From Sphingobacteriaceae bacterium (GTDB taxonomy: Bacteria; Bacillota; Sulfobacillia; Thermaerobacterales; RSA17), in contig DATGRI010000023.1 in the NCBI GenBank assembly GCA_035303785.1, positions 1 through 37,679 of the forward strand: DNA of 37,679 nt. Reading direction: 5' to 3'. Position numbers and translations under genes: made by a program. Positions 7,507-17,393 of the stretch are shown one piece after another. The number at the start of each line of letters is the position of its first letter. The stretch's first letter is position 1. The notes under the pieces are model-generated. The model was not told where the DNA came from. It did no database searches and worked only from the letters and a program-made list of their open reading frames with translations.

Positions 7507-8716
7507 CGAAAAGCTGCCCACTTTGGCGGACATTCAAGAAGCGGCGGGCACCTTGGCCGGGGTGGCCCTGCGGACTCCCCTGCTGCCGGCCTTGGAACTG
7601 GGGCGCCAGATCGGCGCGGATTTGTTCCTCAAGTGCGAAAACCTGCAGAAGACCGGCTCCTTCAAATTGCGGGGCGCCTACAACCGGATCCGCTCCTTGT
7701 CGCCCCAGCAGCGCCAGCGGGGCATCGTGGCCGCTTCCGCCGGCAACCACGCCCAGGGGGTGGCCCTGGCTTCCCGGGAGATGGGCGTCAAGAGCACCAT
7801 CGTCATGCCGGCGGCGGCGCCCATGGTCAAGGTGGAGGCCACCCGGGCCCTGGGCGCCCAGGTGGAGCTGTACGGCCGGGATTTCGACCAGGCCTACAGG
7901 TACATGGAGAAATTGAGGGTGGAGCGGGGCGCCACCTTGGTCCATCCTTTCAACGACCCCCTGGTCATCGCCGGCCAGGGCACCATCGCCCTGGAGATCT
8001 TGGAGGAACTGGACGACCTGGATCTGGTGGTGGTGCCCGTGGGGGGCGGCGGGCTCATCGGCGGGGTCGCCGTGGCGGTCAAGGAGATGAGCCCCAAGAC
8101 CCGGGTGGTGGGAGTGCAGGCGGCGGCGGCGCCGGCCCTGTACCGCTCCTGGCTGGCGGGCCGCCTCCTGACGGTGCCCCCCGACGTCACCTTGGCCGAC
8201 GGCCTGGCGGTCAAGGAGCCCCAGGACATCACCTTCCGCTTGGTGCAAAAGTACGTGGACGATCTGGTGGTGGTGGATGAAGAGGAAATCGCCCGGGCCA
8301 TCCTGCTCCTCCTGGAAGGCGCCCACCTGCTGGTGGAAGGAGCCGGTGCCGTCACCCTGGCAGCCCTGCTGAGCCGCAAGGTGCGGGGCCGCAAGGTGGC
8401 CATCATCCTCAGCGGCGGCAACATCGACGGCAACGTGCTGGCCCGCATCATCGAGCGGGGCATGGTGTCCGACGGCCGCTACCTGCGCATCAGCACCCGC
8501 CTGATGGACCGGCCCGGCGAACTGCAGGGCCTGCTGAACATCGTGGCCGATCACGGCGCCAACGTCATCGGGGTGCATCACAACCGCCTGTACGGCGACG
8601 TCTCCTGGGGCGAGACCGAGGTGGAACTGCTCCTGCAGACGGAAAACCACGAACACATCGGCCGCATCCTGGCCGCCATCCGGGTGGCCGGCTTCCCCTG
8701 CCGGGAGATCCGGTAA
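7490..8716 (+). CDS. ilvA: Threonine ammonia-lyase (PLP) with C-terminal ACT domain
   Basis: Deaminates threonine (and usually serine) to a 2-oxoacid, first step to isoleucine or a catabolic route. The PLP lysine lies in GSFKLRGAYNR; ASAGNHAQGVA, the phosphate-binding loop VPVGGGGLIGG and a SGGNID motif mark the fold-type II enzyme. After about residue 325 there is one ACT-like domain (YLRISTRLMDRPGEL onward), the TdcB/short IlvA architecture of about 400 aa. Start ATG 7490 has GGAGAGGA upstream and overlaps purR by 17 bp. Its place between purR and spoVG is where Bacillus carries ridA (yabJ), whose product detoxifies the enamine released by exactly this enzyme class. Biosynthetic or catabolic use cannot be decided here. 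Confidence 0.9.
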   Translation: MDSVVDEKLPTLADIQEAAGTLAGVALRTPLLPALELGRQIGADLFLKCENLQKTGSFKLRGAYNRIRSLSPQQRQRGIVAASAGNHAQGVALASREMGVKSTIVMPAAAPMVKVEATRALGAQVELYGRDFDQAYRYMEKLRVERGATLVHPFNDPLVIAGQGTIALEILEELDDLDLVVVPVGGGGLIGGVAVAVKEMSPKTRVVGVQAAAAPALYRSWLAGRLLTVPPDVTLADGLAVKEPQDITFRLVQKYVDDLVVVDEEEIARAILLLLEGAHLLVEGAGAVTLAALLSRKVRGRKVAIILSGGNIDGNVLARIIERGMVSDGRYLRISTRLMDRPGELQGLLNIVADHGANVIGVHHNRLYGDVSWGETEVELLLQTENHEHIGRILAAIRVAGFPCREIR

Positions 8717-8753
8717 GGGCGGTTCACCTGCTCCAATACAATTCCAAAAACTG

Positions 8754-8780
8754 GAAGGAAGAGGCGGCTCCTTGTCGAAT
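8754..8780 (+). promoter_or_regulatory. Predicted SigH promoter of spoVG
   Basis: GAAGGAAGA (8754-8762) fits the -35 pattern RnAGGAWWW apart from one base, and GTCGAAT (8774-8780) fits RnnGAAT, separated by 11 bp. Bacillus spoVG is a textbook SigH target, so the position supports the reading. The predicted start lies some 35 bp before the SD. Confidence 0.65.
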
Positions 8781-8824
8781 ACCTCCTGGGCCGGCTGAAT
8801 GGCAAAAAAAGGAGGTGAGCTGCC

Positions 8825-9103
8825 TTGAACATTTCGTCGGTGCGCATCCGGCCCCTGTCAGGCGACGGCCGGGTCCGGGCCTTGGCTTCCATCACTTTGG
8901 ACAATGCCTTCGTAGTTCATGAACTGCGGGTGGTGGACGGGCAGAACGGGCTCTTCGTGTCCATGCCCAGCCGGCGGAAAGTTTCCGGGGAGTACATCGA
9001 CATCGCCCACCCCATCACCAGCGAGGCCAGGGAAAAGCTGGAGCAGGCGGTGCTGACGGCCTACGCCGAGGCTTTGGGCAGCGAAGCCGCGGCCAATTCG
9101 TAA
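8825..9103 (+). CDS. spoVG: SpoVG, septation/sporulation RNA- and DNA-binding protein
   Basis: A 92-aa SpoVG. The family affects asymmetric septation, cortex formation and many post-initiation regulatory events by binding nucleic acid. Seen: N-terminal ISSVRIRPLSGDGRVRALAS, the central LDNAFVVHELRVVDG, and MPSRRKVSGEYIDIAHPI, which carries the basic patch needed for binding. The start is TTG 8825, fixed by a perfect SD GGAGGTGA at 8811-8818. A SigH-type promoter is predicted upstream and two strong hairpins follow, so the gene is probably expressed as its own unit, apart from any read-through from purR-ilvA. Confidence 0.96.
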   Translation: MNISSVRIRPLSGDGRVRALASITLDNAFVVHELRVVDGQNGLFVSMPSRRKVSGEYIDIAHPITSEAREKLEQAVLTAYAEALGSEAAANS

Positions 9104-9115
9104 GGCGAATCATGG

Positions 9116-9151
9116 CCGCTGCGCGGGCAAACCGCCCGGCAGCGGCAATTT
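9116..9151 (+). terminator. Stem-loop with short T tract after spoVG
   Basis: CCGCTGC (9116-9122) pairs with GCAGCGG (9139-9145) and CGGGC (9124-9128) with GCCCG (9134-9138), one bulged G between; AATTT follows. The very stable stem just 13 bp after the stop makes a terminator plausible although the T tract is short. Confidence 0.5.
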
Positions 9152-9218
9152 ACGGGAGGTGCCACGGGTTACCCATCCCGCCCATCAAGGTCATATCCCC
9201 ACCCACCTCTGATGCTGC

Positions 9219-9247
9219 CCGGCCGGCCTCTGCCGGCCGGCTCTTTG
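9219..9247 (+). terminator. Second intrinsic terminator-like hairpin before glmU
   Basis: CCGGCCGGC (9219-9227), loop CTCT, GCCGGCCGG (9232-9240), then CTCTTTG. A perfect 9-bp stem with a tetraloop. Together with the stem at 9116 it would insulate spoVG from glmU. Confidence 0.6.
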
Positions 9248-9294
9248 TGGCGGCCCGGGCGGGGGCCTAAAGGGGAACCGGCCCGGCTGGTGGA

Positions 9295-9326
9295 ATACCA
9301 TCTTGGTATCAGGGGGGCCTAGGCCC
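9295..9326 (+). promoter_or_regulatory. Inverted repeat and small hairpin in the glmU leader
   Basis: ATACCA-TCT-TGGTAT (9295-9309) is a perfect 6-bp inverted repeat of operator size. It is followed by GGGCCTAGGCCC (9315-9326) and a pyrimidine-rich TTCTTTCCTTTCT tract, which could form a weak terminator just before the glmU SD GGGAGGATG. No promoter was recognised with confidence between here and glmU. Confidence 0.3.
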
Positions 9327-9352
9327 TTCTTTCCTTTCTGGGAGGATGAACC

Positions 9353-10744
9353 ATGCAGACAGCCCTGATTCTGGCCGCCGGTCGCAGCCGCCGCATGATG
9401 ACCAGGCGGGCCAAAGTGGTGCACCAGGTGGGGGGCCGCCCCATGATCCAGCACGTAGTGAATGCGGCAAGGGCGGCGGGCCTCTCCCGCGTCTTGGTGG
9501 TGGTGGGCCATCGGGCTGAAGACGTGCAGGCCGTTTTGGGTGACGGGGTGGAATACGTCTTGCAGGAAGAGCAGCGGGGCACGGGCCATGCAGTGCTGCA
9601 GGCCGCTGCCCAGCTGGCCGGCCAGGAGCACGTCCTGGTCTTGAACGGGGATACGCCCCTGCTGACGGCCGATGCCCTGGCATCCCTGGTGGAGGCCCAC
9701 CTGGCCCGGGGACAGGCCGCCACCCTTATGACGACCCGGGTGCCGGACCCCACGGGGTACGGGCGCATCCAAAGGGACGGGGCCGGCAACATCGCCCGCA
9801 TCGTGGAAGAGGCCGACGCCGACGAGGAGACCCGGCGCATCAACGAGATCAACACAGGCATCGGCTGCTACCGGGTGGAGCCCCTGATGGCGGCCTTGGG
9901 CCGGGTGGCGCCCGACAACCGTCAAGGTGAATACTACCTGGTGGACGTGGTGCCCCTGATGCTGGCGGCGGGCCAGCAGGTGGGCACCTGCACCGTGGAT
10001 GACTACCGCCAGTTCCTCAACGTCAACGACCGCCGGGCCCTGGCGGCGGCGGAGGCGGCCATGCGGGAGCGGGTCCTGGACCGGCTGATGGCGGCAGGGG
10101 TGACCGTGGTTGACCCCGCCAACACCTACGTGGATGATACGGTTACAGTGGGCATGGACACCGTCATCCTGCCCTTTTCCATAATCAAAGGCGACACGGT
10201 CATCGGCGCCGACTGCATCGTCGGCCCGGGGGCGGTCATCGAAAACTCCCACCTGGAAGACGGGTGCCGGGTGGAGCAGTCTACGGTGCGGGACAGCCGT
10301 CTGGGGGCCGGCAGCCGGGTGGGTCCTTACAGCCACCTGCGGCCGGGGACGGACCTGGCGCCGGGGGTCAAGGTGGGCAACTTCGCCGAGATCAAGAACT
10401 CCACCATCGGCACCGGCAGCAAGGTTTCCCACCACAGCTACATCGGCGACAGCCGCATCGGCCGGGACGTGAACATCGGCGCCGGCGCCGTGACCGTCAA
10501 CTACGACGGCTACCGCAAGCACGAGACCATTATCGGCGACGAAGCTTTTGTGGGCTGCAATGTGAACATCATCGCCCCGGTGGAAATCGCTCCCGACAGC
10601 TACGTGGCCGCCGGGTCGACCATCAACCAGGACGTGCCTTCGGATGCCCTGGCCATCGCCCGGGCCCGCCAGGAAAACAAGCCGGGCTGGGTGTCGCGGC
10701 GCCGCCAGAAGATGGAGAAGGCCGAGGGCGCGGGCAGCCGGTGA
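9353..10744 (+). CDS. glmU: Bifunctional UDP-GlcNAc pyrophosphorylase / GlcN-1-P acetyltransferase
   Basis: Makes UDP-N-acetylglucosamine, the entry point to peptidoglycan. Residues 1-230 are the uridylyltransferase domain, with LAAGRSRRM in place of the common LAAGxGTRM, the catalytic lysine of [21 protein letters not shown] and VLNGDTPLL. Residues 250-463 form a left-handed beta helix with many hexapeptide repeats, the acetyltransferase site [13 protein letters not shown], and NVNIIAPV. The 463-aa length is standard. GGGAGGATGAACC gives the SD for ATG 9353. The Thr-to-Arg change in the nucleotide loop is notable but the rest is intact. prs begins 10 bp after the stop. Confidence 0.96.
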   Translation: MQTALILAAGRSRRMMTRRAKVVHQVGGRPMIQHVVNAARAAGLSRVLVVVGHRAEDVQAVLGDGVEYVLQEEQRGTGHAVLQAAAQLAGQEHVLVLNGDTPLLTADALASLVEAHLARGQAATLMTTRVPDPTGYGRIQRDGAGNIARIVEEADADEETRRINEINTGIGCYRVEPLMAALGRVAPDNRQGEYYLVDVVPLMLAAGQQVGTCTVDDYRQFLNVNDRRALAAAEAAMRERVLDRLMAAGVTVVDPANTYVDDTVTVGMDTVILPFSIIKGDTVIGADCIVGPGAVIENSHLEDGCRVEQSTVRDSRLGAGSRVGPYSHLRPGTDLAPGVKVGNFAEIKNSTIGTGSKVSHHSYIGDSRIGRDVNIGAGAVTVNYDGYRKHETIIGDEAFVGCNVNIIAPVEIAPDSYVAAGSTINQDVPSDALAIARARQENKPGWVSRRRQKMEKAEGAGSR

Positions 10745-10754
10745 GGGGTGCGGC

Positions 10755-11696
<942 letters not shown>

Positions 11697-11743
11697 CGGG
11701 ACCGGCGGGCCCGCGGCGGCAGCCACCGGCCCCGGGCCTTGCT

Positions 11744-11773
11744 TTGACAGGCTTCTCCAGGTTGGCATAGACT
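11744..11773 (+). promoter_or_regulatory. SigA-type promoter of ctc
   Basis: TTGACA (11744-11749), 18-bp spacer, TAGACT (11768-11773), followed by about 35 bp to the SD GGAGGAGGT. Bacillus ctc is a SigB stress gene; no SigB element was seen here, so control appears vegetative. Confidence 0.7.
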
Positions 11774-11818
11774 GAAGGATGGTCTTTTCGCGGCAACCAG
11801 CGGAGGAGGTGCACCCCT

Positions 11819-12448
11819 GTGCAGACGATTCAGCTCCAAGCCCAGCGGCGCAAGGCGGGCAAGGCCAAGCAGTTGCGCCGGGCCGGCTTGGTGCCGGCCA
11901 TCATTTACGGGCGGGACCAGGAGCCCGAGCCCATCGCCCTTGCCGCTCCCCAAATGGTGCGCCTGCTGAACAGCGGCGCCCACGGCGTCATCCAGATCAC
12001 CGTGGAAGATGACGGCGGCCGGGCGGAAAACGTCATGATCCGGGACGTGCAGCAAGACCCCGTCCGGGGCGACATCATTCATGTGGATTTCCTGCGGGTA
12101 TCCATGACCGACAAGGTGCAGACCACGGTGCCCGTCACCTTGGCGGGCGACGACAAGGTACCCTCGGGAGCCGTGCTGCAGCAGCTTCTGTACGAAGTGG
12201 ACGTGGAGGGGCTGCCCGGGGATCTGCCCGAAGCCGTCACCGTGGACGTGAGCGGCCTGGCGGTGGGCGACAGCATAACCGTGGCCAACATGGCGCCGCC
12301 CCAGGGGATCACGGTGCTGAACGACCCCGAGCAGGTAGTGGTCCAGTTGGTGGAGATCCACCAGCCCGCCGAGGAGCCCGCGGCAGAGGGCGAGGAGGCG
12401 GCTCCGGAGGCCGAGGCAGACCAGCAGGATGACGGCGGCCAAGACTGA
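11819..12448 (+). CDS. ctc: Ribosomal protein bL25, CTC (general stress) family
   Basis: Binds 5S rRNA in the large subunit. The long CTC form is recognised: an N-terminal L25 domain (about 1-92; RRAGLVPAIIYG, HVDFLRVSM) followed by a TL5-type beta domain (about 93-185; VPVTLAGDDKVPSGAVLQQ, LPEAVTVDVSGLAVGDSI) and an acidic tail rich in Glu and Ala (about 187-209). At 209 aa it is typical for thermophile-type L25/TL5. GTG 11819 follows GGAGGAGGT with good spacing. The tail coding region overlaps the pth start by 20 bp, so translation of pth is likely coupled. Confidence 0.95.
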   Translation: MQTIQLQAQRRKAGKAKQLRRAGLVPAIIYGRDQEPEPIALAAPQMVRLLNSGAHGVIQITVEDDGGRAENVMIRDVQQDPVRGDIIHVDFLRVSMTDKVQTTVPVTLAGDDKVPSGAVLQQLLYEVDVEGLPGDLPEAVTVDVSGLAVGDSITVANMAPPQGITVLNDPEQVVVQLVEIHQPAEEPAAEGEEAAPEAEADQQDDGGQD

Positions 12449-13031
12449 AGGGCCGGTCTACGCCTTCGTCGGCCTGGGCAATCCCGGCCCCCGCTATGCC
12501 GACACCCGCCACAACTTCGGGTTCATGTTCATCGACCACCTGTCCCGGGCCCTGGGCGTGCCGGTGGAGGACACCGCCATCGCCGGGGCCGTGTCGGGGC
12601 ACGGCGTGTGGAACGGTCATCGTATAATTTTGGTGAAACCCATTACATACATGAATTTGAGCGGGCGGGCCGTGGCCCGGCTGCTGGAGAAGCGGCCCGA
12701 AGCCGGGGACAACCTCTGGGTGGCCCACGACGACCTGGACCTGGAACTGGGGTGGCTGCGCATCCGCCCCGGCGGCGGCAGCGGCGGCCACCGGGGCGTG
12801 GCCCACATCCAGCAGGTCCTGGGGCACCAGCAGTTCGGCCGCTTCCGGCTGGGCATCGGCCGGCCCCCCGGCGGCCGGGATCCGGCGGACTACGTGCTGG
12901 CTCCCTTCGAACCGTCGGAGGAGCCTTTGGTGCTGGCCGTCCTGGACCGGGCGGTGGCGGCGGCCCAGGTGCTGATGGCGGAGGGGCCCGAGGCCGCCAT
13001 GTCCCGCTTCAACGGTCCTGTGGCAGGCTGA
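12429..13031 (+). CDS. pth: Peptidyl-tRNA hydrolase
   Basis: Recycles peptidyl-tRNAs that drop off ribosomes. The fold and active site are complete: VGLGNPGPRYADTRHNFGF with the catalytic histidine in TRHN, KPITYMNLSG, the aspartate of HDDLDLELG, and GGGSGGHRGV. It has 200 aa, slightly longer than the usual 185-195. It starts inside the ctc tail, in another frame, and precedes mfd by 72 bp, the Bacillus order except that fin (yabK), which lies between pth and mfd there, is missing. Codons around 12621-12660 are markedly richer in A and T than their surroundings. Confidence 0.95.
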   Translation: MTAAKTEGPVYAFVGLGNPGPRYADTRHNFGFMFIDHLSRALGVPVEDTAIAGAVSGHGVWNGHRIILVKPITYMNLSGRAVARLLEKRPEAGDNLWVAHDDLDLELGWLRIRPGGGSGGHRGVAHIQQVLGHQQFGRFRLGIGRPPGGRDPADYVLAPFEPSEEPLVLAVLDRAVAAAQVLMAEGPEAAMSRFNGPVAG

Positions 13032-13103
13032 AGACAGGTGATGGGTGGAGCAAGGTGACGGATTCATCGGGCAAGGCGACGCTTTGAAACAACATGAGGA
13101 GAC

Positions 13104-16100
13104 GTGGCTCCATTGCAAGATCCCCTGGACAACGCCCAAGGTGACTACCGGGCGTTTTTTGGGCTTCTCAGGGACCTGCCGTCCTTTCGTTTCCTAATCG
13201 ATATAGTGCGCAAGCGCCGGGGCCACGGCGGCGTCCGGGGCCTGCCGGGCGCCGCTGCCTCCTTCGTCATGGCCGCCTTGGCGGCGGAGACGGGCCGGCC
13301 CATCTTGTGGGTGACGCCCGACAGCCACAAGGCCCGGGAGCGGGCCGAAGCCCTGGGTCTCTGGCTGGGCCGGCAGCGGGTGGGTGTCCTGGTGGCCCAG
13401 GAGATTCTCCCTTATGCACTGCTGGCTGCCAGCCGGGAAGCGGTCCACCAGCGCATGGAGGTGCTGGCGGCGGCGGTGACGGGGCGTCTGGCGGTGCTGC
13501 TGGTGCCGGCTCCCGTCATGCTGTCCCGGGTGGTGCCGCCCCAGGTGCTGGCGGGCCGCATCACCCAAGTGGCCGTGGGCGACGAACTGCAACTGGACGC
13601 TTTGAGCCGCCGGCTGGCGGCGGCGGGCTACCAGCGGGTGGACCAGGTGGAAGCCCAGGGCCAGTTCGCCCTTCGGGGCGGCATCGTGGATCTGTTTGCA
13701 CCCACGGGATCCCTGCCGGTGCGCCTGGAGTTCTTCGGCGATCTGCTGGAGTCCATCCGGCTCTTCGATCCCGGCACCCAGCGGTCCCTGGAGCAGGTAG
13801 AGCGGGTCACCATCACCCCCGCCGCCGAACTGCTCCTGGACGGGGAGGCCCGGCAGCGGCTGGTGGAAGCCCTGGACCGGGAACTGGCGGCGGTGCGGGA
13901 GCGCAAGGCCCTTTCCCTGAACAAGCTGGGCCGCCTGCAGGACCGGGTGGCCGAGCACAAGGCCCGCATTGCCGCCGGCATGGGCTTCCCAGGCATGGAG
14001 CGCTATCTGAGCCTGGCCTATCCCGAAGCCCCGTCGCCGGCGGGGCTGCTGGGCGGCGACCAGCTGCTGGTGCTGGAGGAGCCCCGCCGCATCAACGAAG
14101 CCCTGGACGACCACCAGCGGCACCATGTGGAGCAGTACCACCGTCTCCTGGCCGACGGCGCCGTCCTGCCCGGGGAGGGGGAGGCCTACCTGACCCCCGA
14201 CCAGTTGCAGGCCGAAATGGGCCGCTGGCAGCAGCTGCACCTGTCGGAATGGACTTCCCACCAGACGGGGGGCCCGGTGGCCTCCTTCCGGGGCCGCAGC
14301 GTGCCCTCCTTCCGGGGCCAGTGGCGCCTGTTCCTGGACGAGTTGAAGGCATGGCAGGGGAGCCGCCGGCGCATCGTGGTGGCGGCCGTGGATGAGCAGA
14401 TGAAGGACGCCGTCACCGCATCCTTGGCCGACGCGGGCATCGGCGTGGACCGGCGTGGGCCGGTCCCGGCGCCGGGGAGCGTCGCCGTGGCGGCCATGCC
14501 CCTAGCGGAAGGCTTCCAACTGGACGACATCGGCCTGACAGTGGTGTCGGGTAGCGATCTGGCGGGTCGCCGGCCCCGCAGGCCTGCGGTGCGCCCCGCC
14601 GCCGGGGAGCCCCTGGAGCATTACGACGACCTGATGGAAGGCGACTACGTGGTCCACGCCTACCACGGCATCGGCCGCTACCTGGGCATCCGCACCATGG
14701 AGGTGCAGGGAGCCCAGGGCGACTACCTGGTCATCCAGTACGCCGGCGGCGACCGCCTGTACGTGCCCACGGACCAGGTGGACCTGGTGCAGAAGTATGT
14801 GGGGGCCGAGGGCCGGGAGCCCCGCCTGTCCAAGATGGGCGGCGCCGAGTGGAGCCGGGTCAAGGAGCGGGTGCGGGCCTCGGTGCGGGAAATGGCCGAG
14901 GAATTGATGATGCTGTACGCCGCCCGGGAGTCCCTCCAGGGCCACGCCTTCGGGCCCGATCAGCCCTGGCAGCAGGAGTTTGAAAACGCCTTCCCCTTTG
15001 AAGAGACGGAAGACCAGCTGCGGGCCACGGCGGAAATCAAGGCCGACATGGAAAAGCCCCGGCCCGCCGACCGGCTGCTGTGCGGCGACGTGGGCTTCGG
15101 CAAGACGGAAGTGGCCCTCCGGGCCGCCTTCAAGGCGGTCACCGAGGGCAAGCAGGTGGCCATCCTGGTGCCCACCACCATCCTGGCCCAGCAGCACTAC
15201 GAGACGGTCAAGGAGCGGATGGCCGGCTTCCCGGTGAATGTGGGCCTCCTGTCCCGCTTCCGCACCGTCAAGGAGCAGCAGCAGACGATTGACGGGCTCC
15301 GCCGCGGCACCGTGGACATCGTGGTGGGCACCCATCGCCTGCTGCAGCCCGACGTGGGCTTCAAGGACCTGGGCCTGCTCATCGTGGACGAAGAGCACCG
15401 GTTCGGCGTGGCCCACAAGGAACGGATCAAGCAGTTGAAGCAAAATGTGGACGTGCTCACCCTGACGGCCACTCCCATCCCCCGCACCCTGCAGATGGCC
15501 TTGTCGGGGCTGCGGGACATGAGCGTCCTGTCCACGCCGCCCCAGGACCGGCAGCCGGTGCAGACCTACGTCACCGAGTACAGCGACGGCCTGGTGCAGG
15601 AGGCCATCCGCCGGGAACTGGCCAGGGGCGGCCAGGTGTTCTACGTCCACAACCGGGTGCGCAGCATCCATCACGTCCTGAGCCGCCTGCAAAAGCTGGT
15701 GCCCGAGGCCCGCATCGCCGTGGGCCACGGCCAGTTGGACGAGGACCATCTGGAGCGGGTCATGGTGGATTTCGTGGCGGGCCGCTACGACGTGCTGCTG
15801 TGCACCACCATCATCGAATCGGGCCTGGACATTAGCAACGCCAACACCTTGATCGTGGAGGACGCCGACCAGCTGGGCCTGGCCCAGCTTTACCAGCTGC
15901 GGGGGCGGGTGGGGCGCTCCCACCGGCTGGCCTACGCCTACTTCACCTACGACCGGGGGCGCATCTTGACGGAGACGGCGGAAAAGCGCCTCCAGGCCAT
16001 CCGGGACTTCACCGAACTGGGCTCGGGCCTGAAGCTGGCCCTGCGGGACTTGGAGATCCGGGGGGCCGGCAACATCCTGGGGGCCGAGCAGCACGGCCAC

Positions 16101-16664
16101 ATGGTGGCGGTGGGCTTCGACATGTATACCCAGCTGCTGGCTGAGGTGGTCCGGGAACTGAAGGGCGAGAAGGTGGAGCAGCGGCTGAAGCCCACGGTGG
16201 ACCTGGGCTGGGACGCCTACCTGCCCGATGACTACGTCAACGATCCCCGGCGCAAGATCGAGTTTTACAAGCGCATCGAGCGGGCGGGCGATCGGGAGCA
16301 GCTGGCGGCCATCCGGGACGAACTGGCCGACCGCTACGGCCCCCTGCCGCCGCCGGCCCGCAACCTCCTCACCCTGGCGGAAATCCGCCGCCGGGCGGCG
16401 GGGGCCGGCGTCCTGACGGTGGTAAGGCAGCCGGGCGGCCTGCGCCTGGAACTGCTGCCGGTGCCGCCCGACGTCCTGGCAGAAATTCAGGAACTGGGGC
16501 AGCTGCCCGGCGTCAAGGTGCAGACCACGGGGGGCCGTCCGGTGCTGGCGGTCCAAGTGCCCGACACCGACCGGAAGAAACTCCTGGAAACCTTGCGCCA
16601 CCTGTTGGCCCACCTGCGCCGGGCCGTAGCTGCGGAGCCGGCCACGCCCATGGGCGCGAATTAA
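13104..16664 (+). CDS. mfd: Transcription-repair coupling factor
   Basis: Removes RNA polymerase stalled at DNA lesions and recruits UvrA. 1186 aa, normal for Mfd. Domains in order: UvrB-like N-terminal modules (about 1-350), a CarD-like RNA polymerase interaction domain (about 505-565; [31 protein letters not shown]), an SF2 translocase with Walker [15 protein letters not shown] (about 659), Walker B DEEHRFGV (about 761), [13 protein letters not shown] and the motif VI region [11 protein letters not shown], then the TRCF C-terminal domain. GTG 13104 has GAGGAG only two bases before it, while TTG 13113 is better spaced, so the true start may be three codons later. No terminator was seen after it. 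Confidence 0.95.
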   Translation: MAPLQDPLDNAQGDYRAFFGLLRDLPSFRFLIDIVRKRRGHGGVRGLPGAAASFVMAALAAETGRPILWVTPDSHKARERAEALGLWLGRQRVGVLVAQEILPYALLAASREAVHQRMEVLAAAVTGRLAVLLVPAPVMLSRVVPPQVLAGRITQVAVGDELQLDALSRRLAAAGYQRVDQVEAQGQFALRGGIVDLFAPTGSLPVRLEFFGDLLESIRLFDPGTQRSLEQVERVTITPAAELLLDGEARQRLVEALDRELAAVRERKALSLNKLGRLQDRVAEHKARIAAGMGFPGMERYLSLAYPEAPSPAGLLGGDQLLVLEEPRRINEALDDHQRHHVEQYHRLLADGAVLPGEGEAYLTPDQLQAEMGRWQQLHLSEWTSHQTGGPVASFRGRSVPSFRGQWRLFLDELKAWQGSRRRIVVAAVDEQMKDAVTASLADAGIGVDRRGPVPAPGSVAVAAMPLAEGFQLDDIGLTVVSGSDLAGRRPRRPAVRPAAGEPLEHYDDLMEGDYVVHAYHGIGRYLGIRTMEVQGAQGDYLVIQYAGGDRLYVPTDQVDLVQKYVGAEGREPRLSKMGGAEWSRVKERVRASVREMAEELMMLYAARESLQGHAFGPDQPWQQEFENAFPFEETEDQLRATAEIKADMEKPRPADRLLCGDVGFGKTEVALRAAFKAVTEGKQVAILVPTTILAQQHYETVKERMAGFPVNVGLLSRFRTVKEQQQTIDGLRRGTVDIVVGTHRLLQPDVGFKDLGLLIVDEEHRFGVAHKERIKQLKQNVDVLTLTATPIPRTLQMALSGLRDMSVLSTPPQDRQPVQTYVTEYSDGLVQEAIRRELARGGQVFYVHNRVRSIHHVLSRLQKLVPEARIAVGHGQLDEDHLERVMVDFVAGRYDVLLCTTIIESGLDISNANTLIVEDADQLGLAQLYQLRGRVGRSHRLAYAYFTYDRGRILTETAEKRLQAIRDFTELGSGLKLALRDLEIRGAGNILGAEQHGHMVAVGFDMYTQLLAEVVRELKGEKVEQRLKPTVDLGWDAYLPDDYVNDPRRKIEFYKRIERAGDREQLAAIRDELADRYGPLPPPARNLLTLAEIRRRAAGAGVLTVVRQPGGLRLELLPVPPDVLAEIQELGQLPGVKVQTTGGRPVLAVQVPDTDRKKLLETLRHLLAHLRRAVAAEPATPMGAN

Positions 16665-16760
16665 TCAGGCCCTTCCCGCACAACACTATGGCCGTAACGG
16701 CGTTGCCCCCGCGAGGCCGCTGCGGGCCTGTCACGGTGGTGGGCAGGGAAGGAGCCGCCC

Positions 16761-17324
16761 TTGAAAGCAACAGGCATTGTACGCCGCATCGACGACCTAG
16801 GCCGGGTAGTCATCCCCAAGGAGATCCGGCGCACCCTCCGCATCCGCGAGGGAGACCCCCTGGAAATTTTCGTCGACCGGGACGGCGAGGTCATCCTGAA
16901 GAAATACTCGCCCATCGGCGAACTGGGCGACTTTGCCCGGGAATTTGCCGAGTCCCTTTACGATGCCTTGGGCCACATCGCCCTCATCGCCGACCGGGAC
17001 GTGATCATCGCCGCGGCCGGCGCCCCCCGCAAGGAGTTCATGGACAAGCGCCTGGGGGAGGTGGCCCTGGCGGCCATGACGGCCAAGGAGACGGTCATCG
17101 TCAACGACCCCGTCCAGGGCCCCAAGCCGGTGGACGGCACCCTCCTGGCGGGCGACGAGGACGACAGCCGCTTCACCGCCTACCTGGTGGCGCCCATCGT
17201 GGTCAAGGGCGATGCCATCGGGGCGGTGATCCTTTGCAGCAAGGAGCCCGACACGGCCATGGAGGAGTTGGAGCGCAAGGCGGCCGAGACGACGGCCTCC
17301 TTCCTGGCCCGGCAGATGGCCTAG
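16761..17324 (+). CDS. spoVT: Stage V sporulation protein T, AbrB-like regulator
   Basis: Forespore-stage regulator that tunes SigG-dependent genes. N-terminal AbrB/MazE swapped-hairpin DNA-binding domain (about 1-50): MKATGIVRRIDDLGRVVIP, then LRIREGDPLEIF. A GAF-like domain follows (about 55-187), starting at FAREFAESLYDALG. 187 aa against 178 in Bacillus. TTG 16761 is preceded by GGGAAGGAG. Bacillus spoVT is transcribed by SigG; no SigG element could be defended in the 96 bp upstream, which hold only short GC hairpins. The 3' end is followed by a long inverted repeat that also contains the next promoter. Confidence 0.95.
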   Translation: MKATGIVRRIDDLGRVVIPKEIRRTLRIREGDPLEIFVDRDGEVILKKYSPIGELGDFAREFAESLYDALGHIALIADRDVIIAAAGAPRKEFMDKRLGEVALAAMTAKETVIVNDPVQGPKPVDGTLLAGDEDDSRFTAYLVAPIVVKGDAIGAVILCSKEPDTAMEELERKAAETTASFLARQMA

Positions 17325-17337
17325 CCCGCAACGCCCG

Positions 17338-17393
17338 AAAACCACCGGTGCTATAATAGGACCAGTTTGTTCGTCCTGGGAGCCGGTGGTTTT
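17338..17393 (+). repeat. 11-bp inverted repeat enclosing the flippase promoter and start codon
   Basis: AAAACCACCGG (17338-17348) and CCGGTGGTTTT (17383-17393) are perfect inverted copies 34 bp apart, with an inner AGGAC/GTCCT pair. In a transcript reading through from spoVT this would be a long hairpin ending in TTTT that hides the start of the next gene. In a transcript from the promoter inside it only the right arm is present. Confidence 0.75.
17349..17357 (+). promoter_or_regulatory. Extended -10 promoter of the yabM/spoVB-like gene
   Basis: TGCTATAAT (17349-17357) is a perfect extended -10 element. The -35 region 18 bp upstream (GCAACG) is poor, which extended -10 promoters tolerate. 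Start of transcription would be near 17364, about 22 bp before the gene. Confidence 0.6.

Noticed and set aside
16665-16760. SigG promoter for spoVT
   Set aside because: Bacillus spoVT is SigG-dependent, but no -35/-10 pair with the required spacing could be defended in this gap.
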